From an uncultured Clostridia bacterium (GTDB lineage: Bacteria > Bacillota > Clostridia > Christensenellales > UBA1750): 64,000 bases of DNA. The stretch covers positions 1-64,000 of the forward strand of contig CAJFMX010000002.1 of assembly GCA_904393115.1 (NCBI GenBank), in the 5' to 3' direction. The position numbers were made by a program, and so were the translations under genes. The notes beneath the pieces are model-generated. The model saw only the letters and a list, made by a program, of their open reading frames with translations, had not been told where the DNA came from and did not search any database. Shown here in pieces: positions 16,864 to 25,160 of this stretch (position 1 is the first letter of the stretch; each line of letters starts with the position of its first letter).

Positions 16864-18114
16864 ATGACCATGGTTTCGGATTTGGGAAAACAGGCGCGCA
16901 AGGCCGCCCTGGAGATGGCGACGCTGGGCTCTTCCGTGCGGGACGGCGCGCTGCGCGCCATGGCGCAGGCGCTGCGCGCGCACTGCGGCGCGATTTTGCA
17001 GGCGAACGCCGAGGACCGGCGCGCCGCCGGGGAAAAGGGCGTAAAGTCCGCCTTTATCGAGCGGCTCACCCTCACCGAGGCGCGCGTGGAGGGCATGGCC
17101 CGGGGTCTTGAGGAGGTTGCCGCCCTGCCGGACCCCATCGGCACGGCGGACCGCATGTGGACGCGGCCCAACGGCCTGCGCATCCTGCAAAAGCGCGTGC
17201 CCCTGGGGGTCGTGGGCATCATCTTTGAGTCCCGGCCCAACGTGACCAGCGACGCGGCCGCCATCTGCATCAAGAGCGGCAACGCCTGCATCCTGCGCGG
17301 CGGCTCGGAGGCCATCCGCTCCAACTGCGCCATCATGGACGCCCTGCAGGAGGCCGCCGCGGCCGCGGGCCTGCCGGAGGGCGCGGTCGCCCTCGTGCGC
17401 GACCCCTCCCGCGCGGCGGCAAACGAGCTCATGCGCCTAAACGGCCTCGTCGACGTGCTCATCCCCCGCGGGGGCGAGGGGCTCATCCGCGCCGTGGTGG
17501 AGAACGCCACCGTGCCCGTGATCGAGACCGGCACCGGCAACTGCCACGTCTACGTGGACCGCGCCTGCCGGAACCTGCCCATGGCCTTTGACGTGACCTA
17601 CAACGCAAAGCTGCGCCGCGTCTCGGTCTGCAACGCCATGGAGACGCTGCTGGTCCACCGCGAGATTTCCCCGGACTTTTTGCCGGAGATGCTCGAGCGC
17701 TTCCGCAAGGCCGGCGTCGAGATCCGCGGCTGCGCCCGCACAAAGGCGCTCTGCCCCTGGGTTTCGGACGCGACGGAGGAGGACTGGCGCACCGAGTACG
17801 ACGACTACATCCTGGCCGTGCGCATCGTCGACAGCCTGGACGAGGCCATCGACCACATCAATACCTACGGCACGCGCCACAGCGAGTCCATCCTCACCGA
17901 CGACGTCGATCGCGCCCAGCGCTTCCTGGACCGCGTGGACGCCGCGGCCGTCTACCTCAACGCGCCCACGAGCTTTACCGACGGCGGGGAGTTCGGCTTC
18001 GGCGCGGAGATCGGCATCAGCAACCAGAAGCTGCACGCCCGCGGCCCCATGGGCCCCGAGCACCTGACGACCATCAAGTACGAGATCTTTGGCTCCGGGC
18101 AGATCCGGCCCTGA
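16864..18114 (+). CDS. proA: Glutamate-5-semialdehyde dehydrogenase (gamma-glutamyl phosphate reductase)
   Basis: 416 aa, the standard ProA length. It reduces gamma-glutamyl phosphate to glutamate-5-semialdehyde with NADPH in proline synthesis. Family motifs are GVVGIIFESRPNVTSDAAAICIKS-type start of the substrate domain, GTGNCHVYVD, and VCNAMETLL with the catalytic Cys. Start at ATG 16864 (a second ATG at 16870), after TGAGGAGG. The usual partner proB (glutamate 5-kinase) is not adjacent. Upstream is tRNA-Leu; 138 bp of non-coding DNA separates them, with no clear promoter seen. Confidence 0.96.
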   Translation: MTMVSDLGKQARKAALEMATLGSSVRDGALRAMAQALRAHCGAILQANAEDRRAAGEKGVKSAFIERLTLTEARVEGMARGLEEVAALPDPIGTADRMWTRPNGLRILQKRVPLGVVGIIFESRPNVTSDAAAICIKSGNACILRGGSEAIRSNCAIMDALQEAAAAAGLPEGAVALVRDPSRAAANELMRLNGLVDVLIPRGGEGLIRAVVENATVPVIETGTGNCHVYVDRACRNLPMAFDVTYNAKLRRVSVCNAMETLLVHREISPDFLPEMLERFRKAGVEIRGCARTKALCPWVSDATEEDWRTEYDDYILAVRIVDSLDEAIDHINTYGTRHSESILTDDVDRAQRFLDRVDAAAVYLNAPTSFTDGGEFGFGAEIGISNQKLHARGPMGPEHLTTIKYEIFGSGQIRP

Positions 18115-18208
18115 ATTTGTTACGGGCTTATAGACGAGATTTTTCCAAATTGTTTCCGAGGGACTGGAACTTGTTTCCGAGCTCCTTCGTTTGAAAGGTG
18201 GTGAGGAG

Positions 18209-18727
18209 ATGCAGGAGAACGGAATTGACATCGACCGCCTGGTCCGCCAGTACGGTTCGCTCGTCCTCAAGCAGGCCTATTTCTACCTGAAGGATCGCCA
18301 CAAGGCCGAGGATGTGTGTCAGGAAGTCTTCCTACGCATGTACAAAAAACAGCCTCAACTGCCGGATGAACAGAGCGAAAAGGCATACTTGCTGCGCGTA
18401 ACCATCAATCTTTGCAAGGACGTGCTCAAGAGCGCATGGCACCGGCGGGTCACGCCCATGATAGAGGGGTATGACGCCCCGCACCCGCAGAACGGGCCCG
18501 AAGCGGACGCGGTGGAGAACGAGGAAAAACAGCTCCTGTACGAGGCGGTGCTGGAACTGCCGCCGATCTACAAGGACGTTGTGCTGCTGTTTTACTATCA
18601 CGACATGCCCACCGGAGAAATCGCGAAGGTCTTGAAAATCCCGGAGGTCACGGTGCGCACGCGCCTGATGCGCGCCCGCACCCGGCTGGGAACGGCCTTG
18701 AAGGGAAGATTGAAGGATGAAGCTTGA
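18209..18727 (+). CDS. ECF-type RNA polymerase sigma factor
   Basis: 172 aa. Region 2 (DRHKAEDVCQEVFLRMYKK, typical -10 recognition helix) and region 4 (LPPIYKDVVLLFYYHDMPTGEIAKVL... then VTVRTRLMRARTRL HTH) are separated by a short linker, as in sigma-70 ECF factors. The ATG at 18209 has AAAGGTGG 7 bp upstream. It overlaps the next gene by 11 bp, the usual sigma/anti-sigma arrangement. Targets are unknown. Two direct repeats TTGTTTCCGAG sit upstream at 18150-18160 and 18171-18181. Confidence 0.93.
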   Translation: MQENGIDIDRLVRQYGSLVLKQAYFYLKDRHKAEDVCQEVFLRMYKKQPQLPDEQSEKAYLLRVTINLCKDVLKSAWHRRVTPMIEGYDAPHPQNGPEADAVENEEKQLLYEAVLELPPIYKDVVLLFYYHDMPTGEIAKVLKIPEVTVRTRLMRARTRLGTALKGRLKDEA

Positions 18728-19241
18728 GCAATTCAAGGAAATTGCGGATGAGAACCTGCGGGACCTCTACGTCGACGAGCGGATGGTTTCGCGCATCCAC
18801 CGCAAGCTCTGCGCGGTGCCCGTCCGGCGCAAAGCGCGCGTGCCGCGCGCCTCGGCCCTGCTTGCGGCGGCCTGCGTCGTGGTGATGCTGCTCTCGGGCG
18901 GCGTGCTCCTGCATGGAACGGGTCTGCTGCAGCCCGCGGCCTCCGCTGCGCCCGGCGCCGCGCCCGCCGTGCCCCACAACAGCGCCGTGAGCACCCTCTC
19001 CTCGAGCGTGGAGACCTCCGAGTACATCGACGGGTCTACGCTCTCCTACGGCGTTGCGGAGGTCGGCAGCTTCTGCGAGGAGGGGTACGCCCCGGCCCGC
19101 GGCACCAACGGCCTCTACGGCTACGTCAACCGGGACAACGTCTGGGTTGTGCCCGCCATGTACGACGCGGCCGAGGACGTCGTGGACGGCAAGGCCGCCG
19201 TCACCGTCCAGGGAACGGTGCAGATCATCGAGGTTCCGTGA
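18717..19241 (+). CDS. Membrane protein, probable anti-sigma factor with WG-repeat
   Basis: 174 aa. The cytosolic N-terminus (about 45 aa, RMVSRIHRKL) is followed by one membrane helix (about 46-66) and an external domain. That domain contains one WG-repeat-like unit (NGLYGYVNRDNVWVVPAMYDAAEDV, split here as TNGLYGYV and NVWVVPAMYD). Start overlaps the sigma gene. The position, size and topology fit an anti-sigma factor that senses an external signal. No zinc-binding HxxxCxxC is seen, so the binding domain is not the classical ZAS type. The anti-sigma role is inferred from context. Confidence 0.75.
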   Translation: MKLEQFKEIADENLRDLYVDERMVSRIHRKLCAVPVRRKARVPRASALLAAACVVVMLLSGGVLLHGTGLLQPAASAAPGAAPAVPHNSAVSTLSSSVETSEYIDGSTLSYGVAEVGSFCEEGYAPARGTNGLYGYVNRDNVWVVPAMYDAAEDVVDGKAAVTVQGTVQIIEVP

Positions 19242-19263
19242 GCGCGCTTTCCCGCTTTGGGCC

Positions 19264-19292
19264 TTGTATTGCAGCACAAAGTGTTGTAAAAT
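19264..19292 (+). promoter_or_regulatory. Promoter for the SH3b secreted protein
   Basis: -35 TTGTAT (19264-19269), a 17-bp spacer and -10 TAAAAT (19287-19292), 32 bp before the ATG. It separates the SH3b gene from the sigma/anti-sigma pair. Confidence 0.65.
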
Positions 19293-19324
19293 AATCTCAA
19301 CAATCTCAGTGGGAGGGAAATCCA

Positions 19325-20140
19325 ATGAAGAGGTCCATCAAGATCACGTCCGCCCTGCTCGTGCTCGTGCTTCTGCTGGCCCAGGTCGTGTGTGTGAGCG
19401 CCGTGAGCTACAGCAAACCGTCGATCTCGACTTCCGTCAAGCAGACGGACCACTACATCAAGACCGTTACTGTCTCTGTCTCCGGCGACAACGCAACGGG
19501 AGTCAGCCTGCAAGGCTACGACAAGAAGGACGGCACCGCCGTTTCGGGTTCTTATCAGTCCATGGCCATCCCCAAGGGAGCTAAAGTCAGCTGCTCGTTG
19601 GAGGTGCGTCCGTCCGAGGTCGGAGCAGTCAAGGTGCGGGTGCGCTATATGGATAGCGCTAACACTGATACCGTGTACGAAACTTGGGTCACCGTTGGCT
19701 CCAACAGCTACTATAACCCCAGCTCCAGCGGCAGCTCCAACCGGTATGACAGCGACGATTACTGGGACGGCTTCCGCGGCTCCTCCTCGAGCTCCTCGTC
19801 TTCGAGCTCCTCGTCCTCTTCCTGGAGCGACGACCCCAACGAGACCAACGTCTGGGAGTACGTCGGCTCCTCGAGCTCCAGCTCCTCCAGCAAGCCCAGC
19901 TCCGGCAACACCTGGACCGGCTACTATGAGGATCGCCCGAACCTCTACGACCTGTACACCGTCAACTGCCGCACGCTGAACGTCCGCGCGGGCGACGGCA
20001 CGAACTACGCCATCGTCGGCACCGTGCACCGCGGCGACATCGTCCAGGTCTACGACATCGAGGACGGCTGGGCGGTCATCCGCTACGAGGGACGCCTCCG
20101 CTACGTCTCCGCCAACTACCTGAACTACCTCTGGTGGTAA
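19325..20140 (+). CDS. Secreted protein with poly-Ser linkers and C-terminal SH3b domain
   Basis: 271 aa. A signal peptide (about 1-26, hydrophobic LLVLVLLLAQVVCVSA) is followed by a beta-rich N-terminal domain (about 30-130). Two serine-rich linkers follow, one of 14 and one of 8 or so consecutive Ser. The C-terminal bacterial SH3 domain (about 205-270) has LNVRAGDGTNYAIVGTV and GWAVIRYEGRLRYVS. SH3b domains bind peptidoglycan peptides or cell-wall polymers. It has no catalytic domain, so an adhesin/scaffold role is plausible. Codon choice in the linkers is almost only TCC/AGC. Start after GGGAGGGAAATCC. Position behind the sigma pair may make it a regulon member, but it has its own sigma-A-like promoter. 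Confidence 0.85.
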   Translation: MKRSIKITSALLVLVLLLAQVVCVSAVSYSKPSISTSVKQTDHYIKTVTVSVSGDNATGVSLQGYDKKDGTAVSGSYQSMAIPKGAKVSCSLEVRPSEVGAVKVRVRYMDSANTDTVYETWVTVGSNSYYNPSSSGSSNRYDSDDYWDGFRGSSSSSSSSSSSSSSWSDDPNETNVWEYVGSSSSSSSSKPSSGNTWTGYYEDRPNLYDLYTVNCRTLNVRAGDGTNYAIVGTVHRGDIVQVYDIEDGWAVIRYEGRLRYVSANYLNYLWW

Positions 20141-20152
20141 AACCCGCCTGAG

Positions 20153-20195
20153 AAAGGGCCCCGGACCGGTTCTCCCGGTCCGGGGCCCTTTTTTT
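20153..20195. terminator. Bidirectional intrinsic terminator
   Basis: The stem AAAGGGCCCCGGACCGG pairs with CCGGTCCGGGGCCCTTT and a T tract follows, between the convergent SH3b and larA-like genes. Confidence 0.92.
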
Positions 20196-20201
20196 GCGCC
20201 T

Positions 20202-21473
20202 TTATTCCTGTACCCAGACGGAAACCCCGTCCGGGATCGCCGTGATGCGGGGATGCGCGCTGCCTAGGATCTCCCGCGCGCGCCGCAGCCCTTCCTCCAC
20301 GCTGTGCACCGGGACCATGTGCATGGCGCGCACCAGCTCGTCCGGCGCCTCGGAGAGCAGCAGCACCGTCGCCCGCTGCAGGACCCGGATCAGGATCTGG
20401 CTCTGCCATTGGTCCGGCTCCGTCTCCTCGGGCTGGCGGGAGCGGAAGCGCGCGAGCGTCTTGTCCAGGTCCGCTTCGCCGGAGATCTGGCGGTAGAAGG
20501 CCTCCCCGCCGCAGCCGTCCGCGCAGGAGGCCATCATCAGGATCACGCCGCCCGGCCGCACGGTCGCCTCCGCCGCCGTCATGCCCTTGACCGCCTGGTA
20601 GAGGTTCTGGTCCAGGGGATAGCCCCCGTTCGTCGTCAGGACCAGATCCGCCATTGCCGGGCGCACGCGGCAGTGCCCAGCGAGGAAGGCGCAGCCCGCC
20701 TCGTGCGCGCGCTCCACGTCGCCCGCCACCGCCGCAATCGCCCGCTTGTCGTGGTCGATCACGGCGTTGACGACGAAGGCGAGCCTCGCCCGCCGCGCCG
20801 CCCAGACCATGTCCCGGTGGATTGGGTTGCCCTCGAGCACGCCCGTGCGCGCCCGCGGATCGTCGATGAAGGCCGCGCAGTGGTTCGCAAGCACGGTTTT
20901 GCGCCCCGCGATGCCCGGGAGCACGCTCTTGCGCCCGCCCGAGAACCCCGCGAAGAAGTGCGGCTCGATGAACCCCTCCGCCACCAGCAGATCCGCCTCC
21001 GCCGCGAGGCGGTGGATCACCAGCGCCCCGCCCGAGGGCAGCGTCCCCAGGCAGACGAGGTTCGCCTCGTCGTCGCAGTCGTGAACCACGACCTTCTCCC
21101 GCGCGTACAGCTCCGGCCCGAGCTTTTCGCGCAGCTCCTCCGGCGCGGTCGCGCGGTGGCAGCCCGTGGCGACCAGCAGCGTGATCTCCGCCGCCGGGTT
21201 TCCGCGCCGGATCTCCTCGAGCATCGGCGGCAGGATCGCCCGGCTCGGCACGGGCCGCGTGTGGTCGCTCAGGAGCACGACGACCTTCTTCTTGCCGCGC
21301 GCGAGCTCGCACAGGCGCGGCGCGCCGATCGGGTTGTCCAGCGCGCGCCGCACGAGCGCCTCTTCGCTGTCGCCGCACGCCGGCAGCTGCGCGGTCAGCA
21401 CCGCCGCAAGGTCTTCGTCGGGCAGGTCGGCGGTCAGCTCCGTCCGCCCGTAGGGGAAGTGCACGATTGCCAT
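20202..21473 (-). CDS. larA: LarA-family (nickel-dependent lactate racemase-like) protein
   Basis: 423 aa. The NPN-cofactor site of LarA is conserved: DHTRP at 70-74, H106 (TGCHR), H172 (EPHFFAG) and the cofactor-anchoring Lys K182 in GGRKSVLPG. These correspond to H108, H174 and K184 of Lactobacillus LarA. LarA enzymes racemise or epimerise 2-hydroxy acids by hydride transfer through a nickel-pincer nucleotide. The cofactor makers LarB, LarC and LarE are not in the window, so they must be elsewhere for it to work. The substrate could be lactate or another hydroxy acid. It follows the Clc gene by 38 bp on the same strand. Confidence 0.85.
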   Translation of the reverse strand: MAIVHFPYGRTELTADLPDEDLAAVLTAQLPACGDSEEALVRRALDNPIGAPRLCELARGKKKVVVLLSDHTRPVPSRAILPPMLEEIRRGNPAAEITLLVATGCHRATAPEELREKLGPELYAREKVVVHDCDDEANLVCLGTLPSGGALVIHRLAAEADLLVAEGFIEPHFFAGFSGGRKSVLPGIAGRKTVLANHCAAFIDDPRARTGVLEGNPIHRDMVWAARRARLAFVVNAVIDHDKRAIAAVAGDVERAHEAGCAFLAGHCRVRPAMADLVLTTNGGYPLDQNLYQAVKGMTAAEATVRPGGVILMMASCADGCGGEAFYRQISGEADLDKTLARFRSRQPEETEPDQWQSQILIRVLQRATVLLLSEAPDELVRAMHMVPVHSVEEGLRRAREILGSAHPRITAIPDGVSVWVQE

Positions 21474-21511
21474 GGATGCATCGCTCCTTTTTTGTTCGTC
21501 GCCCCCGCGCC

Positions 21512-22822
21512 TCAGCGCTCCCCGGGCTCGTGCGCGGAGGAGGGGGAGGAATTCGTGTGGATGTTGATGTAGCGCGCCTTGAGCTTGGAGTAGAGGATGG
21601 TCTGGCTCGAGTACAGCCCGGAATACCCGGAGAAGATGTAGCTCAGCCCGCAGGCCAGGGCGAAATAGAGCAGCCCCTCGCCCCCAAACATCTCAATGGA
21701 GAGGAAGATGGACGCGACCGGGCAGTTCGTCGCCCCGCAGAACACCGCCGCAAGGCCGATCGCCGCGGCAAACCCCGCCGGAATCCCCAGCAGCGGGCCC
21801 ACGACGCACCCGAACGTCGCCCCGACAAAGAAGGAGGGGACCACCTCGCCGCCCTTGAACCCCGCGCCCAGGGTGATGGCCGTGAAGAGAATCTTCAGCA
21901 GAAAGCCGAACGCCGGCGCCGCGCCGCCCTCGATCGCCGCGGAGATCGTGCGCATGCCCGCGCCGTTGTACGTCTGCGAGCCGACCGCCAGCGTCAGCAG
22001 GACGACCGCCGCGCCCCCGACGGCCACCCGCGCCCAGGGGTTGGGCAGGAGGCTGTGCATCTTGCGCTCCGCAAAGTGCACGCTGTGGCAGAACAGGCTC
22101 GCCACCAGCCCGCACAGCGCCGCAAGGCCCGCCACCCGCAGCAGCATCAGCGCCGTGAGGTCCGGCGCCGCGACCGCAAAGCGCGTCGGCGCGACGCCCA
22201 GCAGGATCGACACCCCAAAGGCCACAAGCGAGGCCACCAGGCACGGGATGAAGTCCGCGTGGTAGAACACGCCCACGCTGATGACCATCATCGCAAACAC
22301 CGTCGCCGCAAGCGGCGTGCCGAACAGCGCCGTGAAGAACGCCGCCATGCCCGTCATCGTCGCCGTGCGCAGGTCCCGGTCGTCCAGGCGGAAGAGGCGG
22401 CCCACATGGTAGCCCACGGTGCCGCCCATCTGCAGCGCCGCGCCCTCGCGCCCGGCCGAGCCGCCGAACAGGTGCGTCAGCACCGTCGAGAGGAAGATCG
22501 CCGGCAGGAGCGTGAGCGGCAGCCCCTTGCCCAGGTGCACCTCGTCGATGACGTCGTTCGTGCCCACGCCCTCCACCTTAAGCTTGCGGTAGAGGAACAC
22601 CACCGCAAGCCCCGCCGCCGGCAGCAGCAGGAGCAGCCAGCTGTGCGCCTCGCGCACGCCGGTGACCAGCTCCACCGCGTGGTGGAAGGCCGCGCCCAGC
22701 GCCCCGCAGAGCAGCCCGGTCGACCCCGCCAGCAGCACCCACTTGCACAGGGCCCGCGCATAGGCCCCCGCAGACTGCCGCACCGCCCAGAGCCGGCGCG
22801 CGGCATCCTCCCGTCCAAACAT
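21512..22822 (-). CDS. ClC-family chloride/fluoride channel or transporter
   Basis: 436 aa with about 10-12 hydrophobic segments. The selectivity motif GSAGREG and GGEVVPSFFVGATFG (GxFxP-type position with Val instead of Ile) mark a ClC protein. The external/gating position lacks an obvious proton Glu assignment by eye. The start is chosen at ATG 22822, 7 bp after AGGAGG, because the upstream ATG at 22828 lies only 1 bp from the Shine-Dalgarno sequence. A strong promoter precedes it and larA follows by 38 bp. Anion flux (chloride or fluoride) is the likely role; the ion cannot be told from these motifs. Confidence 0.88.
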   Translation of the reverse strand: MFGREDAARRLWAVRQSAGAYARALCKWVLLAGSTGLLCGALGAAFHHAVELVTGVREAHSWLLLLLPAAGLAVVFLYRKLKVEGVGTNDVIDEVHLGKGLPLTLLPAIFLSTVLTHLFGGSAGREGAALQMGGTVGYHVGRLFRLDDRDLRTATMTGMAAFFTALFGTPLAATVFAMMVISVGVFYHADFIPCLVASLVAFGVSILLGVAPTRFAVAAPDLTALMLLRVAGLAALCGLVASLFCHSVHFAERKMHSLLPNPWARVAVGGAAVVLLTLAVGSQTYNGAGMRTISAAIEGGAAPAFGFLLKILFTAITLGAGFKGGEVVPSFFVGATFGCVVGPLLGIPAGFAAAIGLAAVFCGATNCPVASIFLSIEMFGGEGLLYFALACGLSYIFSGYSGLYSSQTILYSKLKARYINIHTNSSPSSAHEPGER

Positions 22823-22881
22823 CGCCATTCCTCCTAAAAAACCGCGGTCCTTCGGCGCGGTTCGCTCCCAAATCCTCTACC

Positions 22882-22910
22882 ATTATAGGGGATGCGCCGC
22901 CCTTTTGCAA
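22882..22910 (-). promoter_or_regulatory. Promoter for clc-larA
   Basis: On the minus strand -35 TTGCAA, a 17-bp spacer and a perfect -10 TATAAT (plus-strand ATTATA at 22882-22887), about 60 bp before the Clc start. Confidence 0.88.
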
Positions 22911-22926
22911 CGCGGGAAAAAAGGCG

Positions 22927-22956
22927 TTGCCCAATTCCCCCCGGCCGTGGTACACT
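22927..22956 (+). promoter_or_regulatory. Promoter for the GH42-like gene
   Basis: -35 TTGCCC (22927-22932), an 18-bp spacer and -10 TACACT (22951-22956) with a TGG extended element. It is divergent from the clc promoter. Confidence 0.7.
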
Positions 22957-22998
22957 GGAGGAAAACAAAAACACATGCGGAAACGGGGGAAACCAACG

Positions 22999-25041
22999 AT
23001 GTGCAATGAAAGACCTTGGTGGAAGCGGCCCTTGCGCGTGATCCAGACCAACCTGCAGGTCCTGGACACGCCGCGCATGGACGAGGCGCGCATCGCCGCG
23101 CAGATCGAGGACCTGGGCGCAAACGTGCTCGTGGTCAACGTCGGCGGCATCTACGCCTGGTACCCGACGGCGCTTCCCTTTCACACGGTCAATCCCTGCC
23201 TGCCCAAGGACCACGACCTCCTGGAGGCGCTCCTTGCCGCCTGCCACGCGCGCGGCATCCGCGTCATCGCGCGGTTCGACTTTTCCAAGGCCAGCGACCG
23301 CACCTACCAGATGCGGCCCCAGTGGTTCGCGCGCAGCGCGGACGGCTCGCCCCAGGTCGTGGGCGCCATGCGGCCGGGGAACTGGGACCTGCTCTACACC
23401 ACCTGCATCAATTCCGGCTACCGCAATGCGGAGCTTGCCGCGCCCGCGCTGCGCGAGGCGCTGGGCCGGTACGACCTGGACGGCGTGTTCTTCAATGCGC
23501 CCCACGCGCCCAACTGCCATTGCGAGGCCTGCAAGGCGAAGTACCTCGCCCTCTACGGCGCGCCCCTGCCCGATGACGAGGCCCAGTGGGACCCCGGCTG
23601 GAAGAGCCGCTGCCTCTACGACAACATCGGCCTGCTGCGCAAGGCCATCCGCGAAACGCGGGACGTGCCCGTCATCCTCTATTACGGCATCGCCTCGGAC
23701 AATCTCTACGAGCGCCTGGCCACCTGCGACATGATCTGCGCCGAGCCGCAGGACGTGCTCTCCCTCGGCTGGAAGGAGATCCCCCAGAGCTTCAAGCCCG
23801 CCCTGTGCATCCGCCTGGGCCGTTCGGAGCCGACCGCGCCGCCGCCCTTTGGCATCATCCACTCCTGCCCCGGCATGGATTGGCGGCACGTGGGCCTGCC
23901 CCCGGCCGAATACCTCTACTGGATGAGCCAGGTGCCCGCAAACGGCGGCTACATCTGGCACTCCATCACCGGCATCCCCGACACCATCGGCGACAAGCGC
24001 ATCCTCGAGTGCGTCAGGACCATCAATACCCAGATCCGCACCGTCGAGGGCTGCATGGACGGCGCCCGCTCCCGCGCGCCGGTCGCCCTGCTCTGGGACA
24101 TGCACGCCGACGACCTGTCCAAGGCCTTCGGCGGGCAGATGACCGCCCCGGCCAACGGCTGGGCCGAGGCCATGCTCTCGACGCAGATCCCCTTTGACGT
24201 GCTCCTGCCCGAGCAGGTCGCCTCCGGCCGCCTTGCGGAGTACCGCGTCGCGGTCCTGCCCACCGTGCCCCGGGACGCGGCGGTCCTTTCCGCGCTGGAG
24301 GCCTTCGTCGCAAAGGGCGGGCGCGTCGTGGCCGAGTGCTCGCGCCCGCTGGACGCGCGCCCGGCGGAGCTCCTGGGCCTTGCGCCCGGCGGCCAGGTCA
24401 GCGAGTATTTGCAGGCCAGCTACCTGCGCTTTGCCCCCGGCGCCGAGGACCTGCGCAGGGACCTCGGGCCGACGCCGCTCCTGCCGCACCGCGGCCGCAC
24501 GCTCTACGCGCAGCCCCGGGACGCGCGGACGCTCTGCACGCTCGTTCCGCCCTTTGCGCCCATGGAGGCCGTCGGCGCCCCGCCCGAGCGCGCGAGCCTG
24601 CCCGTGCCGGAGACGGACCTGCCGCTGCTGACGCTGCGCCAGGCCGGGGAGGGCTGCGCCGCCGCCGTGCTCTTCCCGCTGTCGGCCATGCTCTCCGAGC
24701 TCAAGCTCCACGACCACGAGCTGCTCGTGCGGAACCTGCTGACCGCCCTGCTCGGCGACGCGCTAGACATCCGCCTGGCGCAGCCCCTGCGCGGCATCCA
24801 GCTCATGGACTACCAGGGCCCGGGCGGCCGCGTCATCCACGTCGTGAACGGCGTCGGCCAGCGGCCCCTGAGCCAGAACCTTCCCCTGCAGGTCGAGCTC
24901 GTCCTGCGCTGGGAGAAGGGCGCGGCCCCGCGCGTGCGCGGCCTGCTCTGCGGCGAGCCGGAGGTGCGCCTGGAGGGCGGGGAGCTGCGCATCCGCACCG
25001 CCCCGGTCCAAACCTGGGAGGTCCTGACCGTAGAGGCCTGA
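22999..25041 (+). CDS. Glycoside-hydrolase-like protein with beta-galactosidase-trimerization-type domain
   Basis: 680 aa, no signal peptide. N-terminal TIM-barrel features (YDLDGVFFNAPHAPNCHCEACKAKY, a motif of GH29/GH42-like and GHL6-type proteins in which a Cys pair follows the barrel strand) are followed by a flavodoxin-like domain around 370-470 (ALEAFVAKGGRVVAE), which resembles the trimerization domain of GH42 beta-galactosidases. A small C-terminal beta domain ends the protein. A hydrolase on plant or host glycans is likely, but the catalytic acids were not identified. ATG at 22999 follows CGGGGGA. Upstream in-frame starts overlap the promoter. Confidence 0.7.
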   Translation: MCNERPWWKRPLRVIQTNLQVLDTPRMDEARIAAQIEDLGANVLVVNVGGIYAWYPTALPFHTVNPCLPKDHDLLEALLAACHARGIRVIARFDFSKASDRTYQMRPQWFARSADGSPQVVGAMRPGNWDLLYTTCINSGYRNAELAAPALREALGRYDLDGVFFNAPHAPNCHCEACKAKYLALYGAPLPDDEAQWDPGWKSRCLYDNIGLLRKAIRETRDVPVILYYGIASDNLYERLATCDMICAEPQDVLSLGWKEIPQSFKPALCIRLGRSEPTAPPPFGIIHSCPGMDWRHVGLPPAEYLYWMSQVPANGGYIWHSITGIPDTIGDKRILECVRTINTQIRTVEGCMDGARSRAPVALLWDMHADDLSKAFGGQMTAPANGWAEAMLSTQIPFDVLLPEQVASGRLAEYRVAVLPTVPRDAAVLSALEAFVAKGGRVVAECSRPLDARPAELLGLAPGGQVSEYLQASYLRFAPGAEDLRRDLGPTPLLPHRGRTLYAQPRDARTLCTLVPPFAPMEAVGAPPERASLPVPETDLPLLTLRQAGEGCAAAVLFPLSAMLSELKLHDHELLVRNLLTALLGDALDIRLAQPLRGIQLMDYQGPGGRVIHVVNGVGQRPLSQNLPLQVELVLRWEKGAAPRVRGLLCGEPEVRLEGGELRIRTAPVQTWEVLTVEA

Positions 25042-25078
25042 AATCCGCAGAAAATCCGCGAATTCCGGCCCCAATGCC

Positions 25079-25107
25079 TTGCTTTTTCTGCAAAAAGGAT
25101 GTAAACT
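25079..25107 (+). promoter_or_regulatory. Promoter for the PPK2 gene
   Basis: -35 TTGCTT (25079-25084), a 17-bp spacer and -10 TAAACT (25102-25107), 54 bp before the ATG. Confidence 0.6.
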
Positions 25108-25160
25108 AAACGTAAAGAAAATGTTTCGCATCGAAATTTGAATTTCAGCAAGGGAGGTCG

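Noticed and set aside
18166-18191. GGAAC...CGTT, resembling an ECF autoregulatory promoter
   Set aside because: Transcription would start around 18197 and leave almost no leader, cutting into the ribosome site of the gene at 18209.
19780-19905. Repeats of TCC/AGC/TCG suggesting a CRISPR or microsatellite
   Set aside because: They are codons for poly-serine linkers in an intact reading frame, without spacers.
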